Of a stretch of DNA of 64,000 nucleotides, positions 1-8,094 are shown piece after piece. Made by a program: the position numbers and the translations under genes. Position 1 is the stretch's first letter. Every line of letters begins with the position of its first letter. The notes beneath the pieces are model-generated. The model was given only the letters and a program-made list of their open reading frames with translations, ran no database searches and was not told the origin of the DNA. This DNA comes from Streptomyces sp. SLBN-31 (GTDB lineage Bacteria; Actinomycetota; Actinomycetes; Streptomycetales; Streptomycetaceae): NCBI RefSeq assembly GCF_006715395.1, contig NZ_VFNC01000002.1, forward strand, positions 2,356,001 through 2,420,000, written 5' to 3'.

Positions 1-81
1 ATCGGCGGGTTCGGCGGCGGGCTGGAGACCAAGCGGAAACTGCTCGCCCTGGAGGGCGTGCTGCCCGAGCCGCTGTTCTGA
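1..81 (+). CDS. 3' end of an unidentified protein (partial)
   Basis: The first 26 codons read open in frame 1 and end in TGA at 79-81. The visible C-terminus is rich in Gly and Leu and ends in VLPEPLF. The codons have the G/C third-position bias of the neighbouring genes, so this is very probably the tail of a real gene entering from the left. Too little is visible to assign a family. The 145 bp that follow, up to the next start, contain no gene and presumably hold the promoter of the dehydrogenase. Confidence 0.6.
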   Translation: MGGFGGGLETKRKLLALEGVLPEPLF

Positions 82-226
82 TCCGCCCCGTCCCTCAAGC
101 GACCGGTTCGGCGGCCCGAAAGGGGCACGTTCAGGGTGGCCGGGAAGGCTAGGCCGTAGCAGACTCGAACATGCGCACAGCCACTGGCATCCGAGGGCTC
201 GGAAGCCGAAGGGACGGCGATCACGC

Positions 227-1453
227 ATGAGCGGAAACAGGGCAGTCGCGTATCTCAAGCCGGGCGCGGTGGAAGTCCAGTCCATCGACTACCCGACGCT
301 TGAAGTGAAGGACGGGCCGGGGGTCGCGCCCGACAACGTCGGCCGGAAGTGCCGGCACGGGGTGATCCTCAAGGTGCTCGCCAGCAACATCTGTGGCAGC
401 GACCAGCACATGGTGCGCGGGCGGACGACCGCGCCCGAAGGGCTGGTCCTCGGACACGAGATCACCGGAGAGGTCGTCGAACGGGGTCCCGACGTCGAGT
501 TCATCGATGTCGGCGACATCGTCTCCGTACCGTTCAACATCGCCTGCGGGCGGTGCCGCAACTGCAAGGAGCGCAAGACCGGCATCTGTCTGAACGTCAA
601 CCCGTCCCGCCCGGGAGCGGCCTACGGCTATGTCGACATGGGCGGCTGGGTCGGCGGTCAGGCGGAGTACGCCATGGTCCCGTACGCGGACTTCAACCTG
701 CTGAAGTTCCCGGACCCGGACCAGGCCCGCGAGAAGCTGCTCGACCTCACCATGCTGTCGGACATCTTCCCGACCGGGTTCCACGGCGCGGTGACCGCGG
801 GCGCGGGCGTCGGCTCGACGGTGTACGTCGCCGGGGCCGGCCCGGTCGGTCTGGCGGCGGCCGCGTCGGCGCAGCTGCTGGGTGCGGCCGTGGTCATCGT
901 CGGCGACCTCAACACCGAACGCCTCGCCCAGGCGAGGAGCTTCGGCTGCGAGACCGTCGACGTGTCGCAGGGTGACATCGGGGAGCAGATCGAGCAGATC
1001 CTCGGCGAGCCCGAGGTGGACGCGGCGGTCGACGCCGTCGGCTTCGAGGCCCGGGCCCACGGCCCGGACGCCCAGGAGGCGCCCGCCACGGTCCTCAACT
1101 CACTGATGTCGATCACCCAGGCGGGCGGCGCCCTGGGCATCCCGGGGCTCTACGTCACGGACGACCCCGGCGGGGTCGACGAGGACGCGAAGTCTGGGAC
1201 GCTGAAGGTGCGGCTGGGCCTGGGCTGGGCCAAGAGCCACCGCTTCACGACCGGGCAGTGCCCGGTGATGAAGTACCACCGCAACCTGATGCGGGCGATC
1301 CTGCACGAGCGTGTGCACATCGCCAAGGCGGTCAACGCGACCGTCATCGGCATCGAGGACGCGCCGCGCGGCTACGCCGAGTTCGACCAGGGCGCCAGCC
1401 GCAAGTACGTGCTGAATCCGCATGGGGTGCTGGACAGCCTGCAGCCCGTCTGA
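227..1453 (+). CDS. fdhA: glutathione-independent formaldehyde dehydrogenase, zinc-dependent
   Basis: A medium-chain zinc alcohol dehydrogenase of 408 residues, the usual size for the glutathione-independent formaldehyde dehydrogenase group, which oxidises formaldehyde to formate with NAD. Catalytic-zinc ligands are visible as Cys56 in NICGSDQH and His77-Glu78 in GHE. The structural-zinc lobe has Cys107, Cys110, Cys113 and Cys121. A Rossmann glycine motif (VYVAGAGPVGLAAA) lies near residue 200. The long insertions relative to ordinary alcohol dehydrogenases (for example PSRPGAAYGYVDMGGWVGGQ) are characteristic of this group. It is monocistronic and convergent with the VOC gene. Substrate assignment is by family resemblance. 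Confidence 0.88.
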   Translation: MSGNRAVAYLKPGAVEVQSIDYPTLEVKDGPGVAPDNVGRKCRHGVILKVLASNICGSDQHMVRGRTTAPEGLVLGHEITGEVVERGPDVEFIDVGDIVSVPFNIACGRCRNCKERKTGICLNVNPSRPGAAYGYVDMGGWVGGQAEYAMVPYADFNLLKFPDPDQAREKLLDLTMLSDIFPTGFHGAVTAGAGVGSTVYVAGAGPVGLAAAASAQLLGAAVVIVGDLNTERLAQARSFGCETVDVSQGDIGEQIEQILGEPEVDAAVDAVGFEARAHGPDAQEAPATVLNSLMSITQAGGALGIPGLYVTDDPGGVDEDAKSGTLKVRLGLGWAKSHRFTTGQCPVMKYHRNLMRAILHERVHIAKAVNATVIGIEDAPRGYAEFDQGASRKYVLNPHGVLDSLQPV

Positions 1454-1470
1454 GGGCCGGTGAGAAGTAC

Positions 1471-1505
1471 GGTGCCCATGCCACGGCCACGCGCGCGTGG
1501 GCACC
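1471..1505. terminator. putative bidirectional terminator (fdhA / VOC)
   Basis: Eight-base perfect arms, GGTGCCCA at 1471-1478 and TGGGCACC at 1498-1505, flank a GC-rich 19-nt loop in the short gap between two convergent genes. There is no T-tract, as is common for Streptomyces terminators. Confidence 0.45.
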
Positions 1506-1531
1506 GCCCTCCGCTCCCCGGTCTCGATCCG

Positions 1532-1960
1532 CTAGTCGTAGTGCCGGGCCTCGAAGACGTTCCCGTCGGGGTCACGGAAGTAGAAGCTGCGCCTGGCCTT
1601 TCCGCGGGCGCCGAACGAGTCGTGGTCGATGTCCGACACGGGCACCGAGCCCTCCTGGAGTCGGCTCCGCAGTTCCTCGAAGTGCTCGGCGGGCATGGCC
1701 AGGCAGACGTGGTTGACCGGGTGCCCCGAGCTCTCGGCGGCTCCCGGGAGCATCCGCATCCGCTCCGCCATGGTGAGCGGCATGAGATCGAGGATGGTCT
1801 CCTCGTTGAGCCGTACTGAGGGGAAGGGCGCTGTGCCCTCGGCGAATTCGGTGAGCCGCAGCGTTTCCAAGCCGACGGTCTTCTCGTAGAAGCCGGCCGA
1901 GGCCTCGGGGTCGCGTACCCAGAGGACGACGTGGTCGAGGCGTGCCGTGTTGTCGGTCAT
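1532..1960 (-). CDS. VOC family (glyoxalase/dioxygenase-fold) protein
   Basis: A 142-residue single vicinal-oxygen-chelate domain. The N-terminal half starts RLDHVVLWVRDPEASAGFYE and the C-terminal half ends SFYFRDPDGNVFEARHYD, the two beta-alpha-beta-beta-beta modules of the fold. Metal-ligand positions are plausible at the N-terminal His (residue 10) and the C-terminal Glu in VFEARHY. The ATG at 1960 was chosen because the protein then has the standard VOC length; the reading frame stays open much further upstream only because of GC bias. It is divergent from psuG with about 100 bp between. Substrate is unknown: glyoxalase, dioxygenase and antibiotic-binding proteins share this fold. Confidence 0.85.
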   Translation of the reverse strand: MTDNTARLDHVVLWVRDPEASAGFYEKTVGLETLRLTEFAEGTAPFPSVRLNEETILDLMPLTMAERMRMLPGAAESSGHPVNHVCLAMPAEHFEELRSRLQEGSVPVSDIDHDSFGARGKARRSFYFRDPDGNVFEARHYD

Positions 1961-2060
1961 GCACCCAAGGCTCGTGTCGTCCTCGACCGACCGCAAGGGT
2001 TTGACCGGGCACGCCGCTTGCCAGAGATGAGGGGAGAAACGAACGACAGGAGGCGGGCTC

Positions 2061-2969
2061 GTGGTGCTGGTGGTGTCGGAGGAAGTACGCGAGGCGGTCG
2101 ACGCGCGTCGACCCGTGGTGGCCCTGGAGTCCACGATCATCGCGCACGGGCTGCCACGTCCGCGGAATCTGCAGGTGGCGCTGGAGCTGGAGGACGTCGT
2201 ACGACGGGAGGGCGCCGTTCCGGCGACGATCGCCGTGCTGGACGGGCGGCCCCACGTCGGCCTCGACAAGAAGCAGTTGGAGCGGGTCGCGAACGAGGAC
2301 GGCATCCGCAAGCTGGGCCATCGCGATCTGCCGCTCGCGGTGGCTTCGGGGGCCAGCGGGGCGACCACGGTGTCGGCCACCGCTCTGCTGGCGGCGCTGG
2401 CGGGGGTGCGGGTGTTCGCCACGGGCGGCCTCGGCGGCGTGCACCGGGAGTGGACGGTCACGCAGGACGAGTCGGCCGACCTGGGACTGCTGGCGCGGAC
2501 GCGGATCACCGTGGTGTGCGCGGGTGTGAAGTCGATCCTGGACGTGCCGGCGACCCTGCAGCGTCTGGAGACGCTGGGCGTCGCGGTGGCCGGATACGGC
2601 ACGGACCGCTTCCCCGGCTTCTATCTGTCCGACTCGGGACATCCGGTGGAGTGGACGCTGGAGAACCCCGGGCAGGTGGCGGACGTCATGCGGGCGCAGG
2701 ACGCGCTCGACGGGCCGGAGTCGGCGCTGATCGTCGCCAATCCCGTGCCCGAGGAGGAGCAGCTCGACCCCGAGTTGCACGCGCGTGTGCTGACCGAGGC
2801 ACTGCACGCGTGCGAGGCCGAGGGGGTCGCCGGGCAGGCCGTCACGCCGTTCCTGCTCGACTATCTGGTGCGGCACACAGACGGCGCCTCGCTCAGCGCC
2901 AATCTGGCGGCGGTACGCGGCAACGTAAGGCTCGCGGCACGGATCGCGGCGGCCTGGGCCGGAGCGTGA
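2061..2969 (+). CDS. psuG: pseudouridine-5'-phosphate glycosidase
   Basis: A 302-residue match to the PsuG/IndA family, which cleaves the C-C bond of pseudouridine 5'-phosphate to give uracil and ribose 5-phosphate. Visible family motifs are ALESTIIAHGLP (Glu23, expected catalytic acid), ATGGLGGVHR, and GVKSILD (Lys157, expected to be the Schiff-base lysine). The GTG start at 2061 is preceded by ACAGGAGG at a suitable distance; a second GTG at 2064 is possible. The stop overlaps the start of the next gene (GTGA), so glycosidase and kinase are translated together. Together they form a complete pseudouridine breakdown pair. Confidence 0.93.
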   Translation: MVLVVSEEVREAVDARRPVVALESTIIAHGLPRPRNLQVALELEDVVRREGAVPATIAVLDGRPHVGLDKKQLERVANEDGIRKLGHRDLPLAVASGASGATTVSATALLAALAGVRVFATGGLGGVHREWTVTQDESADLGLLARTRITVVCAGVKSILDVPATLQRLETLGVAVAGYGTDRFPGFYLSDSGHPVEWTLENPGQVADVMRAQDALDGPESALIVANPVPEEEQLDPELHARVLTEALHACEAEGVAGQAVTPFLLDYLVRHTDGASLSANLAAVRGNVRLAARIAAAWAGA

Positions 2970-3925
2970 CGACGACGCCGGAGGGGGCCGGATCCGAGGG
3001 TGTGCGGGCGGCGGTCACCTCGGCGGGCGGTGCCCTGCTGGTCGTCGGCGACGTGATCACGGATGTCGTCGCCCGGCACCGCGGGCCGCTGGCACCGGGG
3101 ACCGACACCGCTGCCGCGATCCGCACGGTGCCGGGTGGGGCCGGCGCCAATGTGGCCTGCTGGGCGGCACACTGGGGCTGCCCGGAGGTGCGGCTGCTCG
3201 GTCGGGTCGGCGCGGACGCGGCGGACTGGCACGAGCGGGAACTGACCGCTTGCGGGGTGCGGCCGCGGCTCGTCGTCGATCCGCAGGCGGCCACGGGAAC
3301 GGTGATCTGCCTGGTGGACGCGGGTGACGCGGCCGAGCGGACATTCCTGACCGACAGCGGGGCGTCGCTGCGCCTGGACCCCGACGACTGGTCGGACACG
3401 CTGCTGGACGGCGTGGCCCGGCTGCACCTGTCGGGCTATCTGCTGTTCTCCGATCCCAGCCGAGCGCTGGTCACGGTCGCGCTGGAGGCGGCACGCGCGC
3501 GTGGTGTGCCGGTGAGCCTGGACCCCGCGTCGGCGGGATTCCTCGCGCGGCTGGGGGTGGAACGCTTCCTGGGCCTCGTCGACGGACTGGACCTGCTGCT
3601 GCCGAGCCGGGACGAGGCGTGCCTGCTCACCGGGCTCCCCGACCCGTCGGACGCGGCCGCGAAGCTGAGCCGGCACGTGCCGCTGGTGGTGACCAAGCAG
3701 GGCCGGGACGGTGCTCTGGTGGCCCACTCCGGTGCGGTCTCCGCCCACGTCCCCGCCGTACCGGCGACTCCCACGGACACCACGGGAGCCGGTGACGCGT
3801 TCACGGGCGCCTTCCTCGCCGCGCTGGTCGCGGGCGCGGAGCCGGAGGACGCGGCGCGGGAAGGATGCAGGGCCGGGGCACAGGCGGTCGAGCGAGTGGG
3901 TGGGAGACCGCCGGGGAGGGGCTGA
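2966..3925 (+). CDS. psuK: PfkB-family pseudouridine kinase
   Basis: A 319-residue ribokinase/PfkB carbohydrate kinase. The N-terminal signature GGAGANVACWAAHWG binds the sugar. The C-terminal DTTGAGDAFTGAFL carries the anion hole and the catalytic Asp. It starts with GTG overlapping the psuG stop by 4 nt and is assigned pseudouridine kinase from this coupling; sequence alone would only support sugar or nucleoside kinase. Phosphorylated pseudouridine would be handed to PsuG. The last codons (GGRPPGRG) lie inside the first copy of a tandem repeat that continues downstream, so the C-terminus may have been altered by the repeat. Confidence 0.85.
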   Translation: MTTTPEGAGSEGVRAAVTSAGGALLVVGDVITDVVARHRGPLAPGTDTAAAIRTVPGGAGANVACWAAHWGCPEVRLLGRVGADAADWHERELTACGVRPRLVVDPQAATGTVICLVDAGDAAERTFLTDSGASLRLDPDDWSDTLLDGVARLHLSGYLLFSDPSRALVTVALEAARARGVPVSLDPASAGFLARLGVERFLGLVDGLDLLLPSRDEACLLTGLPDPSDAAAKLSRHVPLVVTKQGRDGALVAHSGAVSAHVPAVPATPTDTTGAGDAFTGAFLAALVAGAEPEDAAREGCRAGAQAVERVGGRPPGRG

Positions 3926-4022
3926 GCGGACGTCACGGTCGGGGAGGGGCTCAGCGGACGCCACGGCCGGGGAGGGACTGAGCGGACGCCACGCCGGGCA
4001 GGGACTGAGCGGACGCCACGGT
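3912..4022. repeat. 28-bp tandem repeat, 4 copies
   Basis: Four imperfect copies of a 28-bp unit with the core GGGACTGAGCGGACGCCACG. The anchor AGCGGACG starts at 3925, 3953, 3981 and 4008, so the spacing is 28, 28 and 27 bp. Copy 1 contains the psuK stop codon. The array fills the gap between convergent psuK and the methyltransferase. No function is evident. Confidence 0.85.
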
Positions 4023-4072
4023 CGGGCTTCCCGTGACCGGTCCCGCGGATCTCCCAGCACCTCCCCGCACGT

Positions 4073-4867
4073 CTACGCCCTGCGCCCCCAAGCGGAGATC
4101 ATCGGGGCAGTGGCCAGGTCCATTCCCCCGGCGGCCACCTTGGCGAGATGGGTCTCGATGTCCTCGTCCGTGGCGAGTCCGGCGTCGACGAGCCGGCCGC
4201 GGATCTGGCGGATCGTGGCGGATTCCAGGGCCGCGCAGGCGGGTGAGGCGAGCGGGAAGTAGGCGTCGGCCTCCACTTGGCGCAGACCCGCCTCGCGCAG
4301 CAGTCGGGGCAGGCGGCGGCCGTAGGAGAGGTCGGCGCCGCGGTCGGCGAGGAGTTGGCGGAATCCGTGCCGCAGGCGGTTGGCGAGGCGCTGCTCGGGA
4401 CCGTGTTCGTCGGGGCAGGCGAGGGGCTGCAGGGCAGGGTCGGCGTCCTCGATCAGGAGGCGGCCGCCGGGGCGCAGGGCCGCGATCATCGACCGCAACG
4501 CCCGTTCGTGGTCGGGGACGTGGACGAGGACGAGCCGGGCGTGCACCAGGTCGAACCCCTCCCCCGGTGGTTCCTCGGTGCCGACGTCGTGGACGCGGAC
4601 GTCCACCGGCGGGCGTGCGGCGGCGGCCAGGAGGGAGGTGTCGATGTCGGTGGCGACGACCTTCCCGGTCGGTCCGACCTTCTTGGCCAGCCAGGACACC
4701 ACGGAGGTGCCGCCGGCGCCGACCTCCCAGCAGCGCCAGCCGGGGCCGACGCCGAACCCTTCGAGGTGCCGGAAGGTCGTGGGGTCGAAGAGCCTGGCGA
4801 AGGCGTCGAAACGCTCGGCCGCCTCGCTCTGCCGGTTGTCGAGGAGATACCCGTCGGATCGCGTCAT
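4073..4867 (-). CDS. class I SAM-dependent methyltransferase
   Basis: 264 residues with a Rossmann methyltransferase core. Motif I is CWEVGAGGTSVVSWLAKKVG with the acidic VVATDID strand after it. The region DLVHARLVLVHVPDHERALR corresponds to motifs II/III, followed by LRPGGRLLIEDAD. The ATG at 4867 is chosen because homologous-looking sequence begins with MTRSDGYLLDNRQSEAAERF; upstream codons in frame are unlike protein. Substrate is unknown, although the layout (short N-terminal helix, AERFDAF) resembles small-molecule methyltransferases. It is divergent from corA with 313 bp between. Confidence 0.85.
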   Translation of the reverse strand: MTRSDGYLLDNRQSEAAERFDAFARLFDPTTFRHLEGFGVGPGWRCWEVGAGGTSVVSWLAKKVGPTGKVVATDIDTSLLAAAARPPVDVRVHDVGTEEPPGEGFDLVHARLVLVHVPDHERALRSMIAALRPGGRLLIEDADPALQPLACPDEHGPEQRLANRLRHGFRQLLADRGADLSYGRRLPRLLREAGLRQVEADAYFPLASPACAALESATIRQIRGRLVDAGLATDEDIETHLAKVAAGGMDLATAPMISAWGRRA

Positions 4868-5180
4868 GCCGCGATCATCCCAGTTGCCCCGGTTGCGGCG
4901 AGCGGTCGACGCGACCGCACCTTCCTGCGCCGTCCTTCGGCGAACCGTCCGAGAACCAGTCGTCGAGCCCTGGCGTCCACATGCGCAAACCCCCTCGTCC
5001 ACAGGCGGGAACAAAGCGGAATCCTCTGTTCCCACAGGCTCGCCCGGCGCTTACGAAGACCTGGCAGACTGGCGCGCCACGACGCAGGAATGCGGCGCAG
5101 CGCGAACGAGCAGAAGGAGCTGAGGGCTCCTGACGCGAACGGCAAGTCACGCACGAGGAGATCCACGCGAGGAGATCCAG
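4868..5180. promoter_or_regulatory. 313-bp divergent intergenic region with duplicated ribosome-binding site
   Basis: This gap separates the methyltransferase (minus) and corA (plus) and must contain both promoters. Just before corA a 12-bp direct repeat, CGAGGAGATCCA, occurs at 5154-5165 and 5168-5179. Each copy carries a GAGGAG Shine-Dalgarno; only the second is correctly spaced for the ATG at 5181. I see no protein-coding gene, tRNA or recognisable riboswitch. Confidence 0.5.
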
Positions 5181-6308
5181 ATGTCCATGGCAGGGAATCT
5201 GCGGAAGGTCACGAGCCTTGGCAGGGTCGGCGGCCTCCGCAGGGTGGCACGGCTGACTCGACGGCGCCCGCGCGTCGACCTGAGCCACCCGGCCCGGTCC
5301 CCCCTGGGCTCCTCGGTGGTGAACTGCGTGAGCTATCGGGACGGTGTGCGGGTGCCGGGTGGCAGCGATCTGGTCGACACGGTGGAACGTGTGCGCAAGA
5401 ACCGGGACGGCTTCGTCTGGCTCGGTCTGCACGAGCCGACGGACGACGAGTTCGCGGGCATCGCCGAGCTGTTCGACCTGCACCCGCTGGCGGTGGAGGA
5501 CGCGGTCGAGGCACATCAGCGTCCGAAGCTGGAGCGGTACGGCGAGACGCTGTTCGCGGTGTTCAAGACGGTCTGCTACGTCGAGCACGAGCAGCTGACG
5601 GCGACCAGCGAGGTGGTGAACACCGGCGAGATCATGGTGTTCGTCGGCGAGGACTTCGTGATCACCGTCAGGCACGGCATGCACGGCTCCCTCGGCCCCC
5701 TGCGCGAGGAACTGGAGGCCGACGCGCAGCAACTGGGCAAGGGTCCGGCCGCGGTGCTGCACGCGATCGCGGACCACGTGGTAGACGACTATCTGAACGT
5801 CACGGACGCGGTGCAGGCGGACATCGACCAGGTGGAGACGGACGTGTTCGCGGAGAGCGGCGCACGGACCGACCCCGGGCGCATCTATCAGCTGAAGCGT
5901 GAACTCCTCGAACTGAAGCGGGCGGTGGTGCCGCTCGCCCGCCCGGTCGAGGACCTCGCGACACGGCCGATCCGGGTGGTCGACCCGGAGATACAGGCGT
6001 ACTTCCGTGACGTACTCGACCACCTCATGCGGGCGAAGGAGCAGATCGCCTCCTTCGACGAGCTGCTCAACTCGATCCTGCAGGCGCATCTCGCGCAGGT
6101 CACCGTCGCGCAGAACGAGGACATGCGGAAGATAACCGCCTGGGCCGCCGTGATCGCCGTACCGACGATGGTCTGCGGGGTGTACGGCATGAACTTCCAG
6201 TACATGCCGGAGCTGCACTGGAAGTTCGGCTACCCCCTGGTCATAGCCGTGATTTCGGCGGCCTGCCTGGTCCTCTACCGCGGGTTCAGGCGCAACGGCT
6301 GGCTGTGA
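5181..6308 (+). CDS. corA: CorA-family magnesium/cobalt transporter
   Basis: 375 residues. A large N-terminal cytoplasmic domain includes the conserved stretches HPLAVEDAVEAHQRPK and FVGEDFVITVRHG. A long helix follows (VEDLATRPIRVVDPEIQAYF, then KEQIASFDELLNSILQAHLAQV). Two C-terminal membrane helices are separated by the selectivity motif YGMNF and the usual acidic-aromatic loop; the protein ends with a basic tail (RGFRRNGWL). This is the complete CorA architecture, forming pentameric Mg2+ or Co2+ channels in the cytoplasmic membrane. It is monocistronic, with a strong GAGGAG site before the ATG. Confidence 0.93.
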   Translation: MSMAGNLRKVTSLGRVGGLRRVARLTRRRPRVDLSHPARSPLGSSVVNCVSYRDGVRVPGGSDLVDTVERVRKNRDGFVWLGLHEPTDDEFAGIAELFDLHPLAVEDAVEAHQRPKLERYGETLFAVFKTVCYVEHEQLTATSEVVNTGEIMVFVGEDFVITVRHGMHGSLGPLREELEADAQQLGKGPAAVLHAIADHVVDDYLNVTDAVQADIDQVETDVFAESGARTDPGRIYQLKRELLELKRAVVPLARPVEDLATRPIRVVDPEIQAYFRDVLDHLMRAKEQIASFDELLNSILQAHLAQVTVAQNEDMRKITAWAAVIAVPTMVCGVYGMNFQYMPELHWKFGYPLVIAVISAACLVLYRGFRRNGWL

Positions 6309-6323
6309 GTTCCAGGTCGGCGG

Positions 6324-6752
6324 TCAGCCGGTCGTCGTCCTGGCGTAGACGCCGTGGGCGAAGTCGGCGATCTGGTCCCCCGTCAGGTGCTGGGCCAGGT
6401 CGGCCTCGCTGATCATGCCGACCAGCCGCTTGTTGTCGATGACGGGGAGCCGGCGGATCTGGTGGTCGCGCATCTCCCGCAGCACGTCTGCGACATCGGC
6501 GTCCGCGTCGATCCAGCGCGGGGTGCCCTTGGCCATCTCGCCGGCGGTCACCCTGGCCGGGTCGTGGCCCATGGCCACACAGCCGATGACGATGTCGCGG
6601 TCGGTCAGGATGCCGCACAGCCGCTCGCCCTCGTCGCTGATGGGCAGGGCTCCGACGTTCAGCTCGCGCATGAGCTGGGCGGCGCGGTCCAGGGTCTCGT
6701 GGGCGGGGATCCACTGGGCGCCCCGGTGCATGATGTCTCCGGCGGTGGTCAT
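6324..6752 (-). CDS. CBS-domain pair protein
   Basis: 142 residues made almost entirely of two CBS motifs. The first runs from about IMHRGAQWIPAHETLDRAAQLM to GILTDRDIVIGC. The second runs from PRWIDADADVADVLREM to VGMISEADLAQHL. Such Bateman modules bind adenine nucleotides or SAM and act as sensors. Free-standing pairs of this kind are common in actinomycetes, where some are dormancy or stress-induced. The ATG at 6752 has a GGGAGGT site upstream. The partner is unknown; it is convergent with corA, 15 bp away. Confidence 0.9.
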   Translation of the reverse strand: MTTAGDIMHRGAQWIPAHETLDRAAQLMRELNVGALPISDEGERLCGILTDRDIVIGCVAMGHDPARVTAGEMAKGTPRWIDADADVADVLREMRDHQIRRLPVIDNKRLVGMISEADLAQHLTGDQIADFAHGVYARTTTG

Positions 6753-6867
6753 GGAGTACCTCCCGGTGCCGGGCGGCCGGCGCGGCACAGGACGCACCGC
6801 GGGAACCGGCGCCCTACATTCTCGCCGCGCGACATGACGGCCGCATCCGCAGCGGGACGGGCACCGC

Positions 6868-7281
6868 TCAGACGTTGAAGCCGACGATCCTGCGCGGGGT
6901 GACACGGATGATCACGCGGACCTCGTCGTCCTTCTCCGCGGGCGGGTCGATGCCGAGGTACTTGTGCGAGAGCTCGTACGGCAGGCGCTTGGCCTCGTCG
7001 GGGAGGATCTCGGCGGTGCCGCGGATCTCGACCGAGGTGTAGGGGTCGGCGAGGTCGAAGACAGTGAGGCTGACGCGGGGGTCGCGGCGGAGGTTGCGGA
7101 CCTTCTGGCGGCCGTCGGTCGAGGAGAAGAGCACGGTGTCGCCTTCCCGCTTGATCCACACCACCGAGTTGTGCGGAGCCCCGTCGGGGCCGAGCGTGGC
7201 GACGCCGGCGAAGTTCTTGCCGTCGAGGAGGGCGCGGACGGGATCGTCGAAGGTGACGGGGCCCGCGGAGGAGATCGTCAT
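6868..7281 (-). CDS. PPOX-class (F420-dependent type) oxidoreductase
   Basis: 137 residues of the split-barrel flavin/F420-binding family related to pyridoxamine-phosphate oxidase. The sequence FAGVATLGPDGAPHNSVVWIKREGDTVLFSS followed by KVRNLRRDPRVSLTVFD is typical of the actinobacterial F420H2-dependent branch. SVEIRGTAEI lies in the second barrel half. These enzymes reduce biliverdin-like molecules, fatty acids or xenobiotics using F420, or simply bind the cofactor. The exact substrate cannot be told from sequence. Monocistronic. Confidence 0.85.
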   Translation of the reverse strand: MTISSAGPVTFDDPVRALLDGKNFAGVATLGPDGAPHNSVVWIKREGDTVLFSSTDGRQKVRNLRRDPRVSLTVFDLADPYTSVEIRGTAEILPDEAKRLPYELSHKYLGIDPPAEKDDEVRVIIRVTPRRIVGFNV

Positions 7282-7344
7282 GCGGCCAGGATAATTAAAT
7301 GCACGCGCATAGAAAAGAGGTTTGCCGAACCACCTGTTCCAGGG

Positions 7345-7986
7345 TCACCCGCTCCACGCCGGATGGCGAGGATCGTCCGCACGAACGAGCACGTCGGCCG
7401 TGCCGGCCGGGTCGGTCTCGGCTTCGTAGCGCTCGTAGGCGGGGAGTGTCCAGTGGTCGGTCTCAGGGGTGCGGCGGCGCAGGGCACCGGGCGACAGGAG
7501 GACGTGGACGGTCAGATCGAAGGGGAACCAGTGACGCAGCAGGAGGGGGCCGTGGAGCAACAGAAAGCCGCTCGGCGGGAGTTGGACGTAGTCGCTGCGG
7601 GTGGCCCGGTCGGTGGCCGGGTCCCGCAGGTCGGGCAGGACGCGTCCGTCGGCACCGGGTTCGAGGGGGCCGAACACCTCGCGCCACAGGGCGCCGGTGT
7701 CGAACCAGCCGTTGTAGTAGGCCTCGACGTCCTGGCGACCGTACTCGAGGCGGACCGAGGCCGGACGCAGGAAGCCCTGGGCGCCGACGACCAGCGAGGG
7801 GCGACCGCGTGTACGCAGCGACTCGGCGACGCGTTCGGCGAGGTCTCCCGGGCGGGCCGCCGGGGCGCCGTCGAAGGCGACGCGGGGCCAGGGGCTGCCG
7901 TCGGCGGGCTTCAGGCCGAGCAGTCGCTCGGCCAGGAGGTCGCCGAGCCGGTCCCAGGTGATCGCTTCGAGTCGCACACGGCCCAT
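7345..7986 (-). CDS. uridine kinase-like protein with degenerate P-loop
   Basis: 213 residues resembling the Streptomyces proteins annotated as uridine kinase (P-loop NTPase fold). Fold features include VAFDGAPAARPGDLAERVAE at the P-loop position, then FLRPASVRLEYGRQD, and GFLLLHGPLLLRHWFPFDLTVHVLL. The P-loop at residues 40-49 reads GAPAARPGDL and lacks the GK[ST] triad needed for classical phosphate binding. It may therefore be inactive, use another mechanism, or be a nucleotide-fold scaffold. I recall close relatives sharing this substitution, but that was not checked. Confidence 0.65.
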   Translation of the reverse strand: MGRVRLEAITWDRLGDLLAERLLGLKPADGSPWPRVAFDGAPAARPGDLAERVAESLRTRGRPSLVVGAQGFLRPASVRLEYGRQDVEAYYNGWFDTGALWREVFGPLEPGADGRVLPDLRDPATDRATRSDYVQLPPSGFLLLHGPLLLRHWFPFDLTVHVLLSPGALRRRTPETDHWTLPAYERYEAETDPAGTADVLVRADDPRHPAWSG

Positions 7987-8094
7987 GATGCGTCAGGCAC
8001 CGGTCGCCGGCGTCGTCGGTGTGGCGCGAAGGGCGGGATCGCGAAGGGCGGGATTCGGAGTGGTCCGCGGATGAGGCGGGGGAAGGAAACACGT

